The notes under the pieces are model-generated. The model made no database searches. It saw only the letters and a program-made list of their open reading frames with translations, and was not told the origin of the DNA. The translations under genes and the position numbers were made by a program. A stretch of DNA of 29,045 nucleotides from UMGS946 sp048421225 (GTDB lineage: Bacteria; Bacillota; Clostridia; Christensenellales; CAG-138), in contig DBFNRV010000133.1 of the NCBI GenBank assembly GCA_048421225.1, forward strand, positions 1 through 29,045, read 5' to 3'. Below, piece by piece: positions 1 to 8,103 of this stretch (position 1 is its first letter; each line of letters begins with the position of its first letter).

Positions 1-30
1 TATGATATGGCGGTCACAAGCATCCGATGA
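1..30 (+). CDS. C-terminal end of an upstream gene, probably 2,4-diaminopentanoate dehydrogenase (partial)
   Basis: Frame 1 reads YDMAVTSIR and then TGA at 28-30, so the window opens inside the last codons of a gene on the + strand. The downstream genes are ortA and ortB, and in the conserved clostridial ornithine oxidation cluster the gene in front of ortA is ord, the NAD(P)-dependent 2,4-diaminopentanoate dehydrogenase. Nine residues are not enough to assign a family, so the identity rests on gene order alone. The stop lies 58 bases before the ortA start. Confidence 0.4.
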   Translation, partial: YDMAVTSIR

Positions 31-88
31 GGCGCAGACGGTTTATTTACTAGGCTATTTAGATGCCGTGGCCGATCAGGAGGCAATT

Positions 89-394
89 ATGGCGAAAAAA
101 GGCGATTGGGTGCAGATCCATTCAATAGTGTTGCAGCCGGGCGAGCGCGCAGCGGGCGTACCCGAGGATACTGCCAAGGCCCCGCTTGAAATGTGGGTAA
201 AAGGATATCTTGTTTCCGACGCGTCCATGGGAGATACCGCGGAGGTTATTACCAGAACGGGCAGGCGGTCGGGCGGCGTGCTGGTGGATGAGGCCCCATA
301 TTTTGATCACGGCTTTGGCGTTTTGATTCCCGAAATACTGAGGATAGGGGACATGGTGCGTAAAATAACCTTCGGAGGCGGCTGCGATGAATAA
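89..394 (+). CDS. ortA: 2-amino-4-ketopentanoate thiolase, alpha subunit
   Basis: This small protein (101 aa) is the alpha subunit of the PLP- and CoA-dependent thiolase that cleaves 2-amino-4-ketopentanoate to acetyl-CoA and alanine, the last step of oxidative ornithine degradation. The ATG at 89 is chosen because AGGAGG (78-83) lies five bases upstream; the frame is open further upstream, but that stretch overlaps the end of the preceding gene. The protein begins MAKKGDWVQIHSIVLQPGER, typical of OrtA, and is rich in beta-prone segments. Its end overlaps the ortB start by 8 bases, suggesting translational coupling of the two subunits. Identity rests on the sequence pattern plus the position directly before ortB. 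Confidence 0.88.
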   Translation: MAKKGDWVQIHSIVLQPGERAAGVPEDTAKAPLEMWVKGYLVSDASMGDTAEVITRTGRRSGGVLVDEAPYFDHGFGVLIPEILRIGDMVRKITFGGGCDE

Positions 395-1793
395 GGATAA
401 TAGCTACGGCGCAGTGATGGCGCGAAAAAATGAAATAATGCGCTCGGCTGTCGGGATGGACTATTCAAAATTTGAGAGTGGTTCCATTGCTTTCGATTAC
501 GAAGGAATGATGGCGGCTACGGGTTATACGCTTGACGAGATAATACGTATACAGCGCATGTTCTCAGTGGGCAACACCCCTTTGATAGAGCTTAAAAACC
601 TGACCGCGCTGGCAAGAAAGCTTGCGCCAAGGGGCAAGGGCGCCAGGATATTCATAAAGGACGAGGCCTGCAACCCATCGGGAAGCTTCAAGGCCCGCCG
701 CTCGGCGACCAGCGTATATCAGGCAAAAAAACAGGGTTATAAGGGCGTAATAGCGGCAACCAGCGGAAACTATGGGGCGGCTGTGGCCTCTCATGCGGCT
801 ATGGCGGGGCTAAAATGCATTGTTGTGCAGGAATGCTACGATTCGCATGGCGTAGGCCAGCCCGAAATTATAGAAAAGGCGCGCAAGTGCGAGGCGCTCG
901 GCGCTGAAGTTATACAGCTAACCGTTGGACCGGAGCTGTTCTATATGTTCCTTATCCTGCTTGAGGAAACGGGATATTTTAACGCTTCGCTGTATACCCC
1001 GTTTGGAATAGCGGGCATAGAGACGCTTGGCTACGAGATTGCCAACCAGTTCAGGGAACGCATAGGTAGGGACCCGGACGCCGTAGTATGCACTAACGCC
1101 GGCGGAGGCAACCTGACCGGTACGGCAAGGGGATTAAGAAAGGCTGGCTGCGGGTCAAGGATCATAGGCGCAAGCGTGAATCTTAAAGGGCTTCATATGG
1201 CGTCGGATGAACAGTTTAATAAAAAGTCGTTCACCACCGGCCATACGGGGTTTGGCATTCCCTTTGCAACCAATCCAGACAGGTCCGACGTCCCAAGAAG
1301 CGCCGGCAGGCCGCTGAGATACATGGACCGGTATGTAACGGTTACGCAGGGCAACGTATTTTATATTACTGAAGCGCTTGCGTCGCTGGAAGGCCTGGAA
1401 AAGGGTCCGGCGGGCAATACCGCGCTGGCGGCGGCGTTTAGGATAGCCCAGGACATGGACGAGGACCAGTGCATCGTGGTTCAGGAAACCGAATATACGG
1501 GAGCGGGCAAACACATCAATCCGCAGCTTTCGTTTGCAAGGAATAACGGTATAGAAGTACGCTTTGGAAATCCCCAGGAGGAGGTTCCTGGAAAAAGCAT
1601 AATCCTTCCAGAGCATCCGGGCCTGATAGACGTCGTGGATGTGGATCTTGACCATATGCGCAGGTCGCTTATACGCAACGCGGTCAACTCTAACGGCGGA
1701 AAATATAATGACAATGATATAGATTACCTGGCGGAGGAAACGGGGACCGGCAGGCCCTACGTACTGGCCGCAATAGAAAACTTAGGGAGATAG
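387..1793 (+). CDS. ortB: 2-amino-4-ketopentanoate thiolase, beta subunit (PLP-dependent)
   Basis: The 468 aa product is a fold-type II PLP enzyme related to threonine synthase. The Schiff-base lysine is seen in PSGSFKARRS (Lys102). A glycine-rich phosphate-binding loop is visible in NAGGGNLTGTARG near residue 238, and the SGNYG segment after residue 130 is also typical of the fold. With OrtA it performs the CoA-dependent cleavage of 2-amino-4-ketopentanoate; the known reaction gives acetyl-CoA and D-alanine. The start overlaps ortA by 8 bases and GGAGG sits about eight bases upstream. The stop is 10 bases before oraS, so the genes form one tight operon. Length and N-terminus fit OrtB rather than biosynthetic threonine synthase. 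Confidence 0.93.
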   Translation: MNKDNSYGAVMARKNEIMRSAVGMDYSKFESGSIAFDYEGMMAATGYTLDEIIRIQRMFSVGNTPLIELKNLTALARKLAPRGKGARIFIKDEACNPSGSFKARRSATSVYQAKKQGYKGVIAATSGNYGAAVASHAAMAGLKCIVVQECYDSHGVGQPEIIEKARKCEALGAEVIQLTVGPELFYMFLILLEETGYFNASLYTPFGIAGIETLGYEIANQFRERIGRDPDAVVCTNAGGGNLTGTARGLRKAGCGSRIIGASVNLKGLHMASDEQFNKKSFTTGHTGFGIPFATNPDRSDVPRSAGRPLRYMDRYVTVTQGNVFYITEALASLEGLEKGPAGNTALAAAFRIAQDMDEDQCIVVQETEYTGAGKHINPQLSFARNNGIEVRFGNPQEEVPGKSIILPEHPGLIDVVDVDLDHMRRSLIRNAVNSNGGKYNDNDIDYLAEETGTGRPYVLAAIENLGR

Positions 1794-1803
1794 AGGAGGC
1801 GCT

Positions 1804-2172
1804 ATGAAGAGGAACGACGATTTTGAAAAACGGCGGGAACACCTTGCGGGCCTCAGCGACAGGGAACTTGAGGATAGGTTCTGGGAGCTTGCAAACAGGC
1901 TGGTCGACCCACTGCTAAGGATGGGCTACGAGTATACCTCGCCTTCGGTTGAACGCTCGGTATTGTTAAGAATGGGCTTTTCATCCATAGAGGCCAAAGC
2001 CATAGTGGAGGGCTGCGTGGAGAGAAACCTTATTGAGCACGGAGCGGGCAATGTCGTTTACCGGCTTGCCAAATCAAGGGAAATTGACATAAGGGACGCT
2101 GGGCTTGCCCTGTTTGATGGAGAAATGTGGGACGATGCCGAGGCGCTATTTAAGGAGGTAGACGGCATATGA
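1804..2172 (+). CDS. oraS: D-ornithine 4,5-aminomutase, S (small) subunit
   Basis: The 122 aa product is the small subunit of D-ornithine 4,5-aminomutase, which moves the terminal amino group of D-ornithine to C4 to give 2,4-diaminopentanoate. It is mostly helical by appearance, with RELEDRFWELANRLVDPLL near residues 20-38 and the segment MGYEYTSPSVERSVLLRMGF that marks the family. GAGGAGG lies four bases before the ATG. The stop overlaps the oraE start by four bases (ATGA type), which suits stoichiometric synthesis of the two subunits. The size matches the known S subunit of about 120 aa. Confidence 0.93.
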   Translation: MKRNDDFEKRREHLAGLSDRELEDRFWELANRLVDPLLRMGYEYTSPSVERSVLLRMGFSSIEAKAIVEGCVERNLIEHGAGNVVYRLAKSREIDIRDAGLALFDGEMWDDAEALFKEVDGI

Positions 2173-4394
2173 GCGAATACAGACTTGACCCTGGCAAGCC
2201 CATAGACGTTGAGGAAGTCCTGCGCGGCCTTGAAAGCTACAGGCCGCGCAGGCGGGGATGGACATGGCGTAAGCCGGTAAAGGGCCTTAAGATGGGACCA
2301 TTCGAATACCACGATTGTACGGATCCGCTTAAAGACGGCGTTCCGCTTCCGCCGGCGCATTACTTTTCAGATATCGACCCTCAGCCCGCGCCGGTTATAA
2401 CCACGGAAATAGCGTCGGGCCGGTTCGAGGACGATATAAGGCGCATGAGAATGGCTGCCCACCATGGGGCCGACCATATAATGGTTATAAGAACGGCGGG
2501 CCAGTCGCACTTTGACGGACTGATAGAGGGTACGCCGCAGGGGATGGGCGGAGTACCGATCACCAGAAAGCAGGTGAGGGCGCAGAGAAAGGCCCTGGAC
2601 ATGATTGAGGATGAGGTTGGCAGGCCTATTAACTACCATTCGTATGTATCGGGCGTAGCCGGACCGGATATAGCCGTGATGTTTGCCGAGGAGGGCGTAA
2701 ACGGCGTACACCAGGACCCACAGTACAACGTAATTTACAGGAACATAAACATGGCGCGCTCCTTCGTCGACGCCTGTGAATCCAAGAAGCTTATCGCATG
2801 GGCCGGCATGGCGCAGATAGACGGCGCGCATAACGCCAACGCCACGGCTAGGGAAGCATGGAAAGTAATGCCCGAGCTTATGGTTCAGCACGCTATAAAC
2901 GCTATTTTTTCGGCCAGGGTGGGCATTCCAAAAGAGAACATCTGTCTTTCGACGGTTCCCCCTACAGCCACTCCGGCGCCATGCGTATACATGGACCTCC
3001 CTTACGCTGTCGCGCTTAGGGATCTATTCCATGAATACCGCATGAGGGCCCAGATGAACACAAAATATATCGAGGCCAGCACACGTGAAGCAACCGTTAC
3101 CCACGTGCTAAATATGGTGATATCCAAGCTGACAAGCGCTGACATACAGTCTACCATTACGCCGGACGAGGGCCGAAACGTACCATGGCATATATATAAC
3201 ATTGAGGCGTGCGACACGGCGAAGCAAACGCTTGTGGGGCTTGACGGGCTCATGGAGATGGTTGAGCTCAAGGACAGCGGATATCTTCGCGAAAAGGCCA
3301 GGGAGCTCAAGGAGCGCGCGGTGCTGTTTATGGAGGAGATGCTGGAACTTGGCGGATATTTTGCGGCCGTCGAGGAGGGCTTTTTCGTTGACTCGGGCAT
3401 ATATCCTGAGAGAAACGGCGACGGCATAGTAAGAAACCTGTCAGGAGGCATAGGTGCGGGCACCATATTCAAGCGCAGCAAGGATTATATGGCCCCTGTA
3501 ACCGCTCATTACGGATACAATAACGTTGAGCAGTATGGAAAGGAATTCGCCGATAATCCCTCCGCGCTGATAGGCGGCTGCACGCTTGAACGTCCCGAAA
3601 AGATCGTATATATTGACGAGCTGGATGAAGAGGACAACGTTGTCAGGCGCATGGCCGACGTGGAAGAATTTAAGCCTGGCGGCGGTAAACTGCGCCCCGA
3701 GATGGAATGGCTCGCCGACGGTACCGTCATGCTAACGATGTTTTTCCCCGCTGAGAAGCGCATTGCGGAGGCGGCGGCGCTGGAGGTTGCGCGACGGATG
3801 AACCTGGTTGAATGCGAGGTAATAAACCGCGAGGTTATGCACAGGGCCGAGGGTACGAGAATAGAGGTCAAGGGCAAGGTTCCATTTGCGGTTGACGTTG
3901 ATAAGCTCGTTATACCAAAGGAGCCGGAAACCCTCAGCGACGATGAAATAAGGGAATCCATATCAAATAGGCCTATGCGCATAGTCTGTGGCACGGTAGG
4001 GGAGGATGAGCATTCCGTAGGCCTTCGTGAGATAATTGATATAAAGCATGGCGGCATTGAGAAGTATGGAATCAGCGTCACCTATCTTGGCACGTCCGTA
4101 CCGCCTGAAAAGCTGGTAAACGCCGCGATAGAGCTTGATGCGGACGCTATACTTGCCTCTACAATAATCAGCCATGATGATATTCACTATAAGAATATAC
4201 AGCGGATCGACCGCATTGCTAAGGAGATGGGCGTTCGCGATAAGCTTATCTTCGTTGCAGGAGGCACACAGGTAAGCCCAGAGCAGGCGCGCTACTATGG
4301 AGCCGACGAAGGGTTTGGCCGCGGCACAAAGGGCGTTCATGTCGCCACCTTCCTTGTTAAAAAGCGGGCGGAGATGCTTAAAGACAAGGAGTAA
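2169..4394 (+). CDS. oraE: D-ornithine 4,5-aminomutase, E subunit (adenosylcobalamin and PLP)
   Basis: The 741 aa product is the catalytic subunit of the B12- and PLP-dependent mutase. The large N-terminal part corresponds to the TIM-barrel domain; the C-terminal Rossmann-like domain carries the base-off cobalamin motif DxHxxG as DEHSVG, with His615 as the expected cobalt ligand. Lys626 lies exactly 11 residues after that histidine, the spacing of the PLP lysine in the characterised clostridial enzyme (His618/Lys629 as I recall). The glycine-rich IFVAGGTQ near the end also fits the cobalamin domain. AAGGAGG precedes the ATG by ten bases, and the start overlaps oraS by four bases. All key residues are present, so it should be active. 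Confidence 0.95.
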   Translation: MSEYRLDPGKPIDVEEVLRGLESYRPRRRGWTWRKPVKGLKMGPFEYHDCTDPLKDGVPLPPAHYFSDIDPQPAPVITTEIASGRFEDDIRRMRMAAHHGADHIMVIRTAGQSHFDGLIEGTPQGMGGVPITRKQVRAQRKALDMIEDEVGRPINYHSYVSGVAGPDIAVMFAEEGVNGVHQDPQYNVIYRNINMARSFVDACESKKLIAWAGMAQIDGAHNANATAREAWKVMPELMVQHAINAIFSARVGIPKENICLSTVPPTATPAPCVYMDLPYAVALRDLFHEYRMRAQMNTKYIEASTREATVTHVLNMVISKLTSADIQSTITPDEGRNVPWHIYNIEACDTAKQTLVGLDGLMEMVELKDSGYLREKARELKERAVLFMEEMLELGGYFAAVEEGFFVDSGIYPERNGDGIVRNLSGGIGAGTIFKRSKDYMAPVTAHYGYNNVEQYGKEFADNPSALIGGCTLERPEKIVYIDELDEEDNVVRRMADVEEFKPGGGKLRPEMEWLADGTVMLTMFFPAEKRIAEAAALEVARRMNLVECEVINREVMHRAEGTRIEVKGKVPFAVDVDKLVIPKEPETLSDDEIRESISNRPMRIVCGTVGEDEHSVGLREIIDIKHGGIEKYGISVTYLGTSVPPEKLVNAAIELDADAILASTIISHDDIHYKNIQRIDRIAKEMGVRDKLIFVAGGTQVSPEQARYYGADEGFGRGTKGVHVATFLVKKRAEMLKDKE

Positions 4395-4424
4395 AACAGA
4401 CGACCGGCTATTATAGCAAATTAA

Positions 4425-4469
4425 TGGGCGCTAAGCCATAAGGCACTTGCTTGCTTGGCCTTGCGCCCA
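4425..4469 (+). other. Imperfect hairpin between oraE and the glmL-like gene
   Basis: TGGGCGC (4425-4431) is complementary to GCGCCCA (4463-4469), and the inner GCC (4435-4437) can pair with GGC (4457-4459) across mismatches. The structure lies in the only sizeable gap (107 bases) of the five-subunit-gene run and is followed by ATTTTTATAG rather than a clean U tract. It could be a partial terminator or attenuator lowering expression of the downstream reactivase and racemase genes, or an RNA-processing site. The function is inferred. Confidence 0.45.
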
Positions 4470-4501
4470 AGCCATTTTTATAGATTGATGGAAATACTGA
4501 A

Positions 4502-5860
4502 ATGAAGATAGACATACTTGTTGCCGAGATAGGCTCTACTACGACGCTTGTAAACGCATTTTCCGGAATCGGTACGGACAATCCGAAGTTCATGGGTCAG
4601 GGCCAGGCTCCTACCTCCGTGCTAGGAGGAGATGTCAGAATTGGTTTAAACGGCGCTGTAGACGACCTTTGCAGGGGATTGGGCGAGGATATGGATTATG
4701 TTCAGATGCTTGCCACATCAAGCGCGGCGGGAGGCCTACGTATGTGCGTGCATGGACTGGTATACGATATGACGGTTCGTGCCGCGGAGGCCGCGGCGCT
4801 GGGGGCGGGGGCCATTGTGCGCATGGCAACGGCCGGCAAGCTGAGCGATTATGACATTGAAGAGCTTAAGCTTATCCGTCCAAACCTGATACTCCTTGCC
4901 GGAGGCACAGACTATGGAGAGCGCGAAACGGCCGTTTATAATGCTAAAAGACTGGTGGAAAGCGATATAAGCGCGCCTGTCATCTATGCCGGCAATGTAC
5001 AGAACCAGGGTATAATAAAAAGTCTGTTTGATGGGTGCGGCATCCCGTGCTACACAGTGGAAAACGTATATCCGAAGCTGGATATTCTGAACATAGAACC
5101 CGCACGCAGGATTATTCACGCTGTATTCGAAAAACACATAGTAGAGGCGCCGGGAATGAGCCATATACGCGAAATGGTTACGGGAAACATAATACCTACC
5201 CCGGGTGCTGTGATGGAAGCCGCCCAGATATTATATGAGGAGTTAGGCGACCTTGCCGTTATAGATATAGGAGGCGCTACGACTGATGTGCATTCGGTCA
5301 CGGCGGGTTCCGATGAAATCGCGTCGATATCCACCTCTCCTGAACCGTTCGCCAAACGTACGGTCGAGGGCGACCTGGGGCTTTATATCAACGCTCGAAA
5401 TCTTATAAACCGCATAGGTAAAAACGCGTTGAGCAGAGAGCTGGATTTGGATGTAAACACCGTTATGGAGCGCTATAAACCGATTCCCGATACTCCGGAA
5501 CAGCTTATGCTTACCCAGCGTTTGTGCGCCCTGGCGGGTGAAACAGCGGTTATCAGGCATGCGGGATCATTGAGGTATATCTACGGGCCCTCGGGCCGCC
5601 AGACGATAGCCGAGGGCAAGGACCTGACCAAATTGAAATATCTTATAGGCACCGGCGGGGCGCTTACCAGGCTTCCAGACAGAAAAACGCTTCTCAGGCG
5701 GATGGCCGATTGCAATAAGAACGGAATTATGCTGTACCCAAAGGCGGGTGAATTATCGCTACTGTACGATAACGATTACATAATGGCATCCCTGGGGGTG
5801 CTTGGAAAGAGTTATCCAAAGGACGCGATGAAGCTTATGAAGAACAGCATGGAAATATGA
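4502..5860 (+). CDS. GlmL/MutL-like ASKHA ATPase of the ornithine cluster, probable reactivase for OraSE
   Basis: The 452 aa product belongs to the MutL/GlmL family of ASKHA-fold ATPases found next to B12-dependent mutases. Visible nucleotide-binding segments are EIGSTTTLVNAF near residues 9-20 (phosphate 1) and VIDIGGATTDVHSV near residue 255 (phosphate 2), with LLAGGTDYGERE between them. GlmL-type proteins are thought to help exchange damaged cobalamin or protect the mutase, so a chaperone role for OraSE is inferred from family and position. The ATG at 4502 is the first plausible start after an in-frame TAG at 4481; the ribosome binding site is weak (GATGGAA), unlike its neighbours, suggesting lower synthesis. 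The gene sits between oraE and ornithine racemase, as in other ornithine clusters. Confidence 0.85.
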   Translation: MKIDILVAEIGSTTTLVNAFSGIGTDNPKFMGQGQAPTSVLGGDVRIGLNGAVDDLCRGLGEDMDYVQMLATSSAAGGLRMCVHGLVYDMTVRAAEAAALGAGAIVRMATAGKLSDYDIEELKLIRPNLILLAGGTDYGERETAVYNAKRLVESDISAPVIYAGNVQNQGIIKSLFDGCGIPCYTVENVYPKLDILNIEPARRIIHAVFEKHIVEAPGMSHIREMVTGNIIPTPGAVMEAAQILYEELGDLAVIDIGGATTDVHSVTAGSDEIASISTSPEPFAKRTVEGDLGLYINARNLINRIGKNALSRELDLDVNTVMERYKPIPDTPEQLMLTQRLCALAGETAVIRHAGSLRYIYGPSGRQTIAEGKDLTKLKYLIGTGGALTRLPDRKTLLRRMADCNKNGIMLYPKAGELSLLYDNDYIMASLGVLGKSYPKDAMKLMKNSMEI

Positions 5861-5929
5861 GCATGCTGAGTAGTACCGGACTTAGCCGTAAAAATACAAA
5901 CCTGAACAATACCCTAACTGGAGGAAGCT

Positions 5930-6994
5930 ATGTATCCTAAACTAACAGTCAACCTGCAAAAACTCAGGCATAACCTGAACTTCCTGCTGGAGCAGTGCCA
6001 CGGGCGGGGTATAACCGCTTCCATAGTTACAAAGGTGTTTTGTGCTGATGAACGCATCGTGGAGTTGATAGATCATAGTGCTGCGGATTTCATTGCTGAT
6101 TCGCGCATCCTGAATCTTAAATCGCTTAATTCCTCAAAACAGAAAGTACTGCTAAGGATTTCCATGCCCTCGGAGGCTGAGGATGTTGTGAGGTATGCCG
6201 ACATAAGCATGCAGTCCGAAATAGCTGCGATACAGAAGCTTGCGCAGGCGGCGGATATGCAGGGTAAAAAGCATAGGGTAGTTCTTATGATAGATCTTGG
6301 CGACCTGCGCGAGGGGATATTCTTTGAGGATAGGCCGCTTATCATGGATACGGCCAGGGCTGTGATCAAATCGGGAGCATTGGAGCTGTACGGGCTGGGA
6401 ACGAACCTGACCTGCTATGGGGGTATACTTCCTGATGAAAACAATATGGGCGCTTTGTGCGATATTGCCCGGGCAATAAGGCAGGAATTCGGCATAGAAT
6501 TGCCAATGGTTTCCGGAGGAAATTCCAGCAGCATAACAATGCTTATGGAGGGAAGGCTGCCTGCCGGAATAAACAATCTGCGTTTGGGCGAATCGTTTGT
6601 ATTGAGCAACGATACCTCCACTGGCCTTCCCATTGAGGGCATGTATTCAGACGCGTTTATTCTTGAGGCGGAAATCGTAGAGGTGCAGGCAAAGCCAAGC
6701 AAGCCAATAGGAAATAGCGGAATGAACGCGTTTGGGGAAACGGTTCAATTCGAGGACAGGGGTCAAATGCTTCGGGCGATAATCGCGGTTGGAAGGCAGG
6801 ACGTTGATCCGGCATCGCTTAAATGTGTTGACGGGCATGTCGAAATACTGGGCGCAAGTTCCGATCATTTGATTGTTGACTTGACAAAATCAAACATGTA
6901 CAATGTGGGCGATACAATTAGTTTCGTGCCTGGCTACGGTGCGCTTTTACGCCTGTGTACAAGCAAATATGTTTACAGGGAATACGTAAATTAA
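5930..6994 (+). CDS. Ornithine racemase (PLP, alanine racemase-like fold)
   Basis: The 354 aa product has the N-terminal TIM-barrel fold of the alanine racemase/YggS superfamily. The PLP lysine is Lys35 in ASIVTKVFCADE. It lacks the standard alanine racemase signatures that are plain in the separate alr gene downstream, and matches the short racemases of ornithine clusters, including the LGLGT-like and GGNSSS segments (LYGLGTNLTC near residue 151, VSGGNSSSITM near residue 199). It would convert L-ornithine to the D-isomer required by OraSE. GGAGG (5920-5924) lies five bases before the ATG. It follows the glmL-like gene after 69 bases and precedes the carbamoyltransferase by 26 bases. Confidence 0.88.
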   Translation: MYPKLTVNLQKLRHNLNFLLEQCHGRGITASIVTKVFCADERIVELIDHSAADFIADSRILNLKSLNSSKQKVLLRISMPSEAEDVVRYADISMQSEIAAIQKLAQAADMQGKKHRVVLMIDLGDLREGIFFEDRPLIMDTARAVIKSGALELYGLGTNLTCYGGILPDENNMGALCDIARAIRQEFGIELPMVSGGNSSSITMLMEGRLPAGINNLRLGESFVLSNDTSTGLPIEGMYSDAFILEAEIVEVQAKPSKPIGNSGMNAFGETVQFEDRGQMLRAIIAVGRQDVDPASLKCVDGHVEILGASSDHLIVDLTKSNMYNVGDTISFVPGYGALLRLCTSKYVYREYVN

Positions 6995-7020
6995 TAAATT
7001 ATAACAAAGGAGACACAACA

Positions 7021-8010
7021 ATGCCCGTGAATCTTAAAGGTCGCCATCTGCTTACTTTAAAGGACTTTACACCTGAAGAAATCCGTTATATGCTTGATCT
7101 GGCCCATGACCTCAAGCAAAAGAAGCGTCTTGGGATAAGAAACCGTTCGCTCGAGGGCAAGAACATCGTTTTAATATTTGACAAGACGTCCACACGCACG
7201 CGCTGCGCGTTCGAGGTCGCCGCTTTTGACGAGGGCGCGCAGGTTACGTATTTATCGAACAGCCAGATGGGCAAAAAGGAATCGCTTGAGGACACCGCAA
7301 AGGTGCTGGGACGCTTTTATGACGGCATTGAATACCGCGGCTTCAAGCAGGAGGTTGTTGATCTGTTGGCGAGATACTCAGGAGTTCCGGTATGGAACGG
7401 ACTTACAGATATGTATCACCCTACGCAGATACTTGCGGATTTCATGACCATAGAGGAGAATGTTGATAAGCCACTGTCTAAAACGAAGCTAGTATATATT
7501 GGAGACGCCCGCAACAACATGGGCAACTCGCTTATGATAGGCGCCGCAAAGATGGGCATGACCTTTGTCGGCATCGCTCCGAAATGCCTGTTCCCAGACG
7601 AAGGCCTTGTCAGGGAGATGCAGGAAGTAGCAAGGGAAACGGGGGCTTCGATAAGCTTTTCTGAGAACCTTGACGACGTAAAGGGAGCTGACGCGATATA
7701 TACTGACGTATGGGTTTCAATGGGTGAAGAGGATCAGTTTGAAGAGCGCATAAAGCTGCTTGAGCCATATCGCGTGACGATGGATGTAATGAACAAGACG
7801 CAAAATAAGGATGCGATCTTCCTGCACTGCCTCCCGTCGTTCCATGATCTTGAAACGTCCGTCGGCCGGGAAATCCATCAGAAATTCGGCATTACCGAGA
7901 TGGAGGTAAGCGACGAGGTGTTCAGGGCAAAATGCTCTAAGGTGTTTGACGAGGCCGAAAACCGTATGCATACGATAAAGGCGGTTATGGTAGCTACCAT
8001 AGGAAAATAA
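7021..8010 (+). CDS. argF: Ornithine carbamoyltransferase
   Basis: The 329 aa product has the hallmarks of ornithine carbamoyltransferase: the carbamoyl-phosphate loop STRTR (residues 57-61), HPTQ in the middle, DVWVSMG (the ornithine-binding SMG loop) and HCLPS near the end. It interconverts ornithine plus carbamoyl phosphate with citrulline. The start at 7021 is preferred over a longer open frame overlapping the racemase because AAAGGAG (7006-7012) precedes it and MPVNLKGRHLLTLKDF is the usual N-terminus. It is the last gene before a strong terminator. Since it is cotranscribed with ornithine catabolism, a catabolic ArcB role (citrulline to ornithine) is as likely as arginine synthesis; no arginine deiminase or carbamate kinase gene is in the window. 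Confidence 0.93.
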   Translation: MPVNLKGRHLLTLKDFTPEEIRYMLDLAHDLKQKKRLGIRNRSLEGKNIVLIFDKTSTRTRCAFEVAAFDEGAQVTYLSNSQMGKKESLEDTAKVLGRFYDGIEYRGFKQEVVDLLARYSGVPVWNGLTDMYHPTQILADFMTIEENVDKPLSKTKLVYIGDARNNMGNSLMIGAAKMGMTFVGIAPKCLFPDEGLVREMQEVARETGASISFSENLDDVKGADAIYTDVWVSMGEEDQFEERIKLLEPYRVTMDVMNKTQNKDAIFLHCLPSFHDLETSVGREIHQKFGITEMEVSDEVFRAKCSKVFDEAENRMHTIKAVMVATIGK

Positions 8011-8029
8011 GAAACTAGGTTTATGGCAG

Positions 8030-8072
8030 GGCCCCGTTGCCTACGGGAACGGGGCCTTTATAATGTTTTTAT
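8030..8072 (+). terminator. Rho-independent terminator ending the ornithine operon
   Basis: GGCCCCGTT (8030-8038) pairs perfectly with AACGGGGCC (8048-8056) around a nine-base loop, followed by a T-rich tail (TTTATAATGTTTTT). It lies 20 bases after the carbamoyltransferase stop and before the alanine racemase ribosome binding site. Confidence 0.88.
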
Positions 8073-8103
8073 TAAGCATTAAAGGTTTAAGGAGCAAATA
8101 AAC

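Noticed and set aside
1155..1655. 166-codon minus-strand frame inside ortB
   Set aside because: Shadow of ortB, which has clear PLP motifs and fits the operon.
3509..4081. 190-codon minus-strand open frame inside oraE
   Set aside because: Serine-rich shadow of a well supported gene; no ribosome binding site and no family motif.
5930..6994. A second alanine racemase
   Set aside because: It lacks the C-terminal alanine racemase signatures and sits in the ornithine operon; the separate gene at 8104-9234 has them all.
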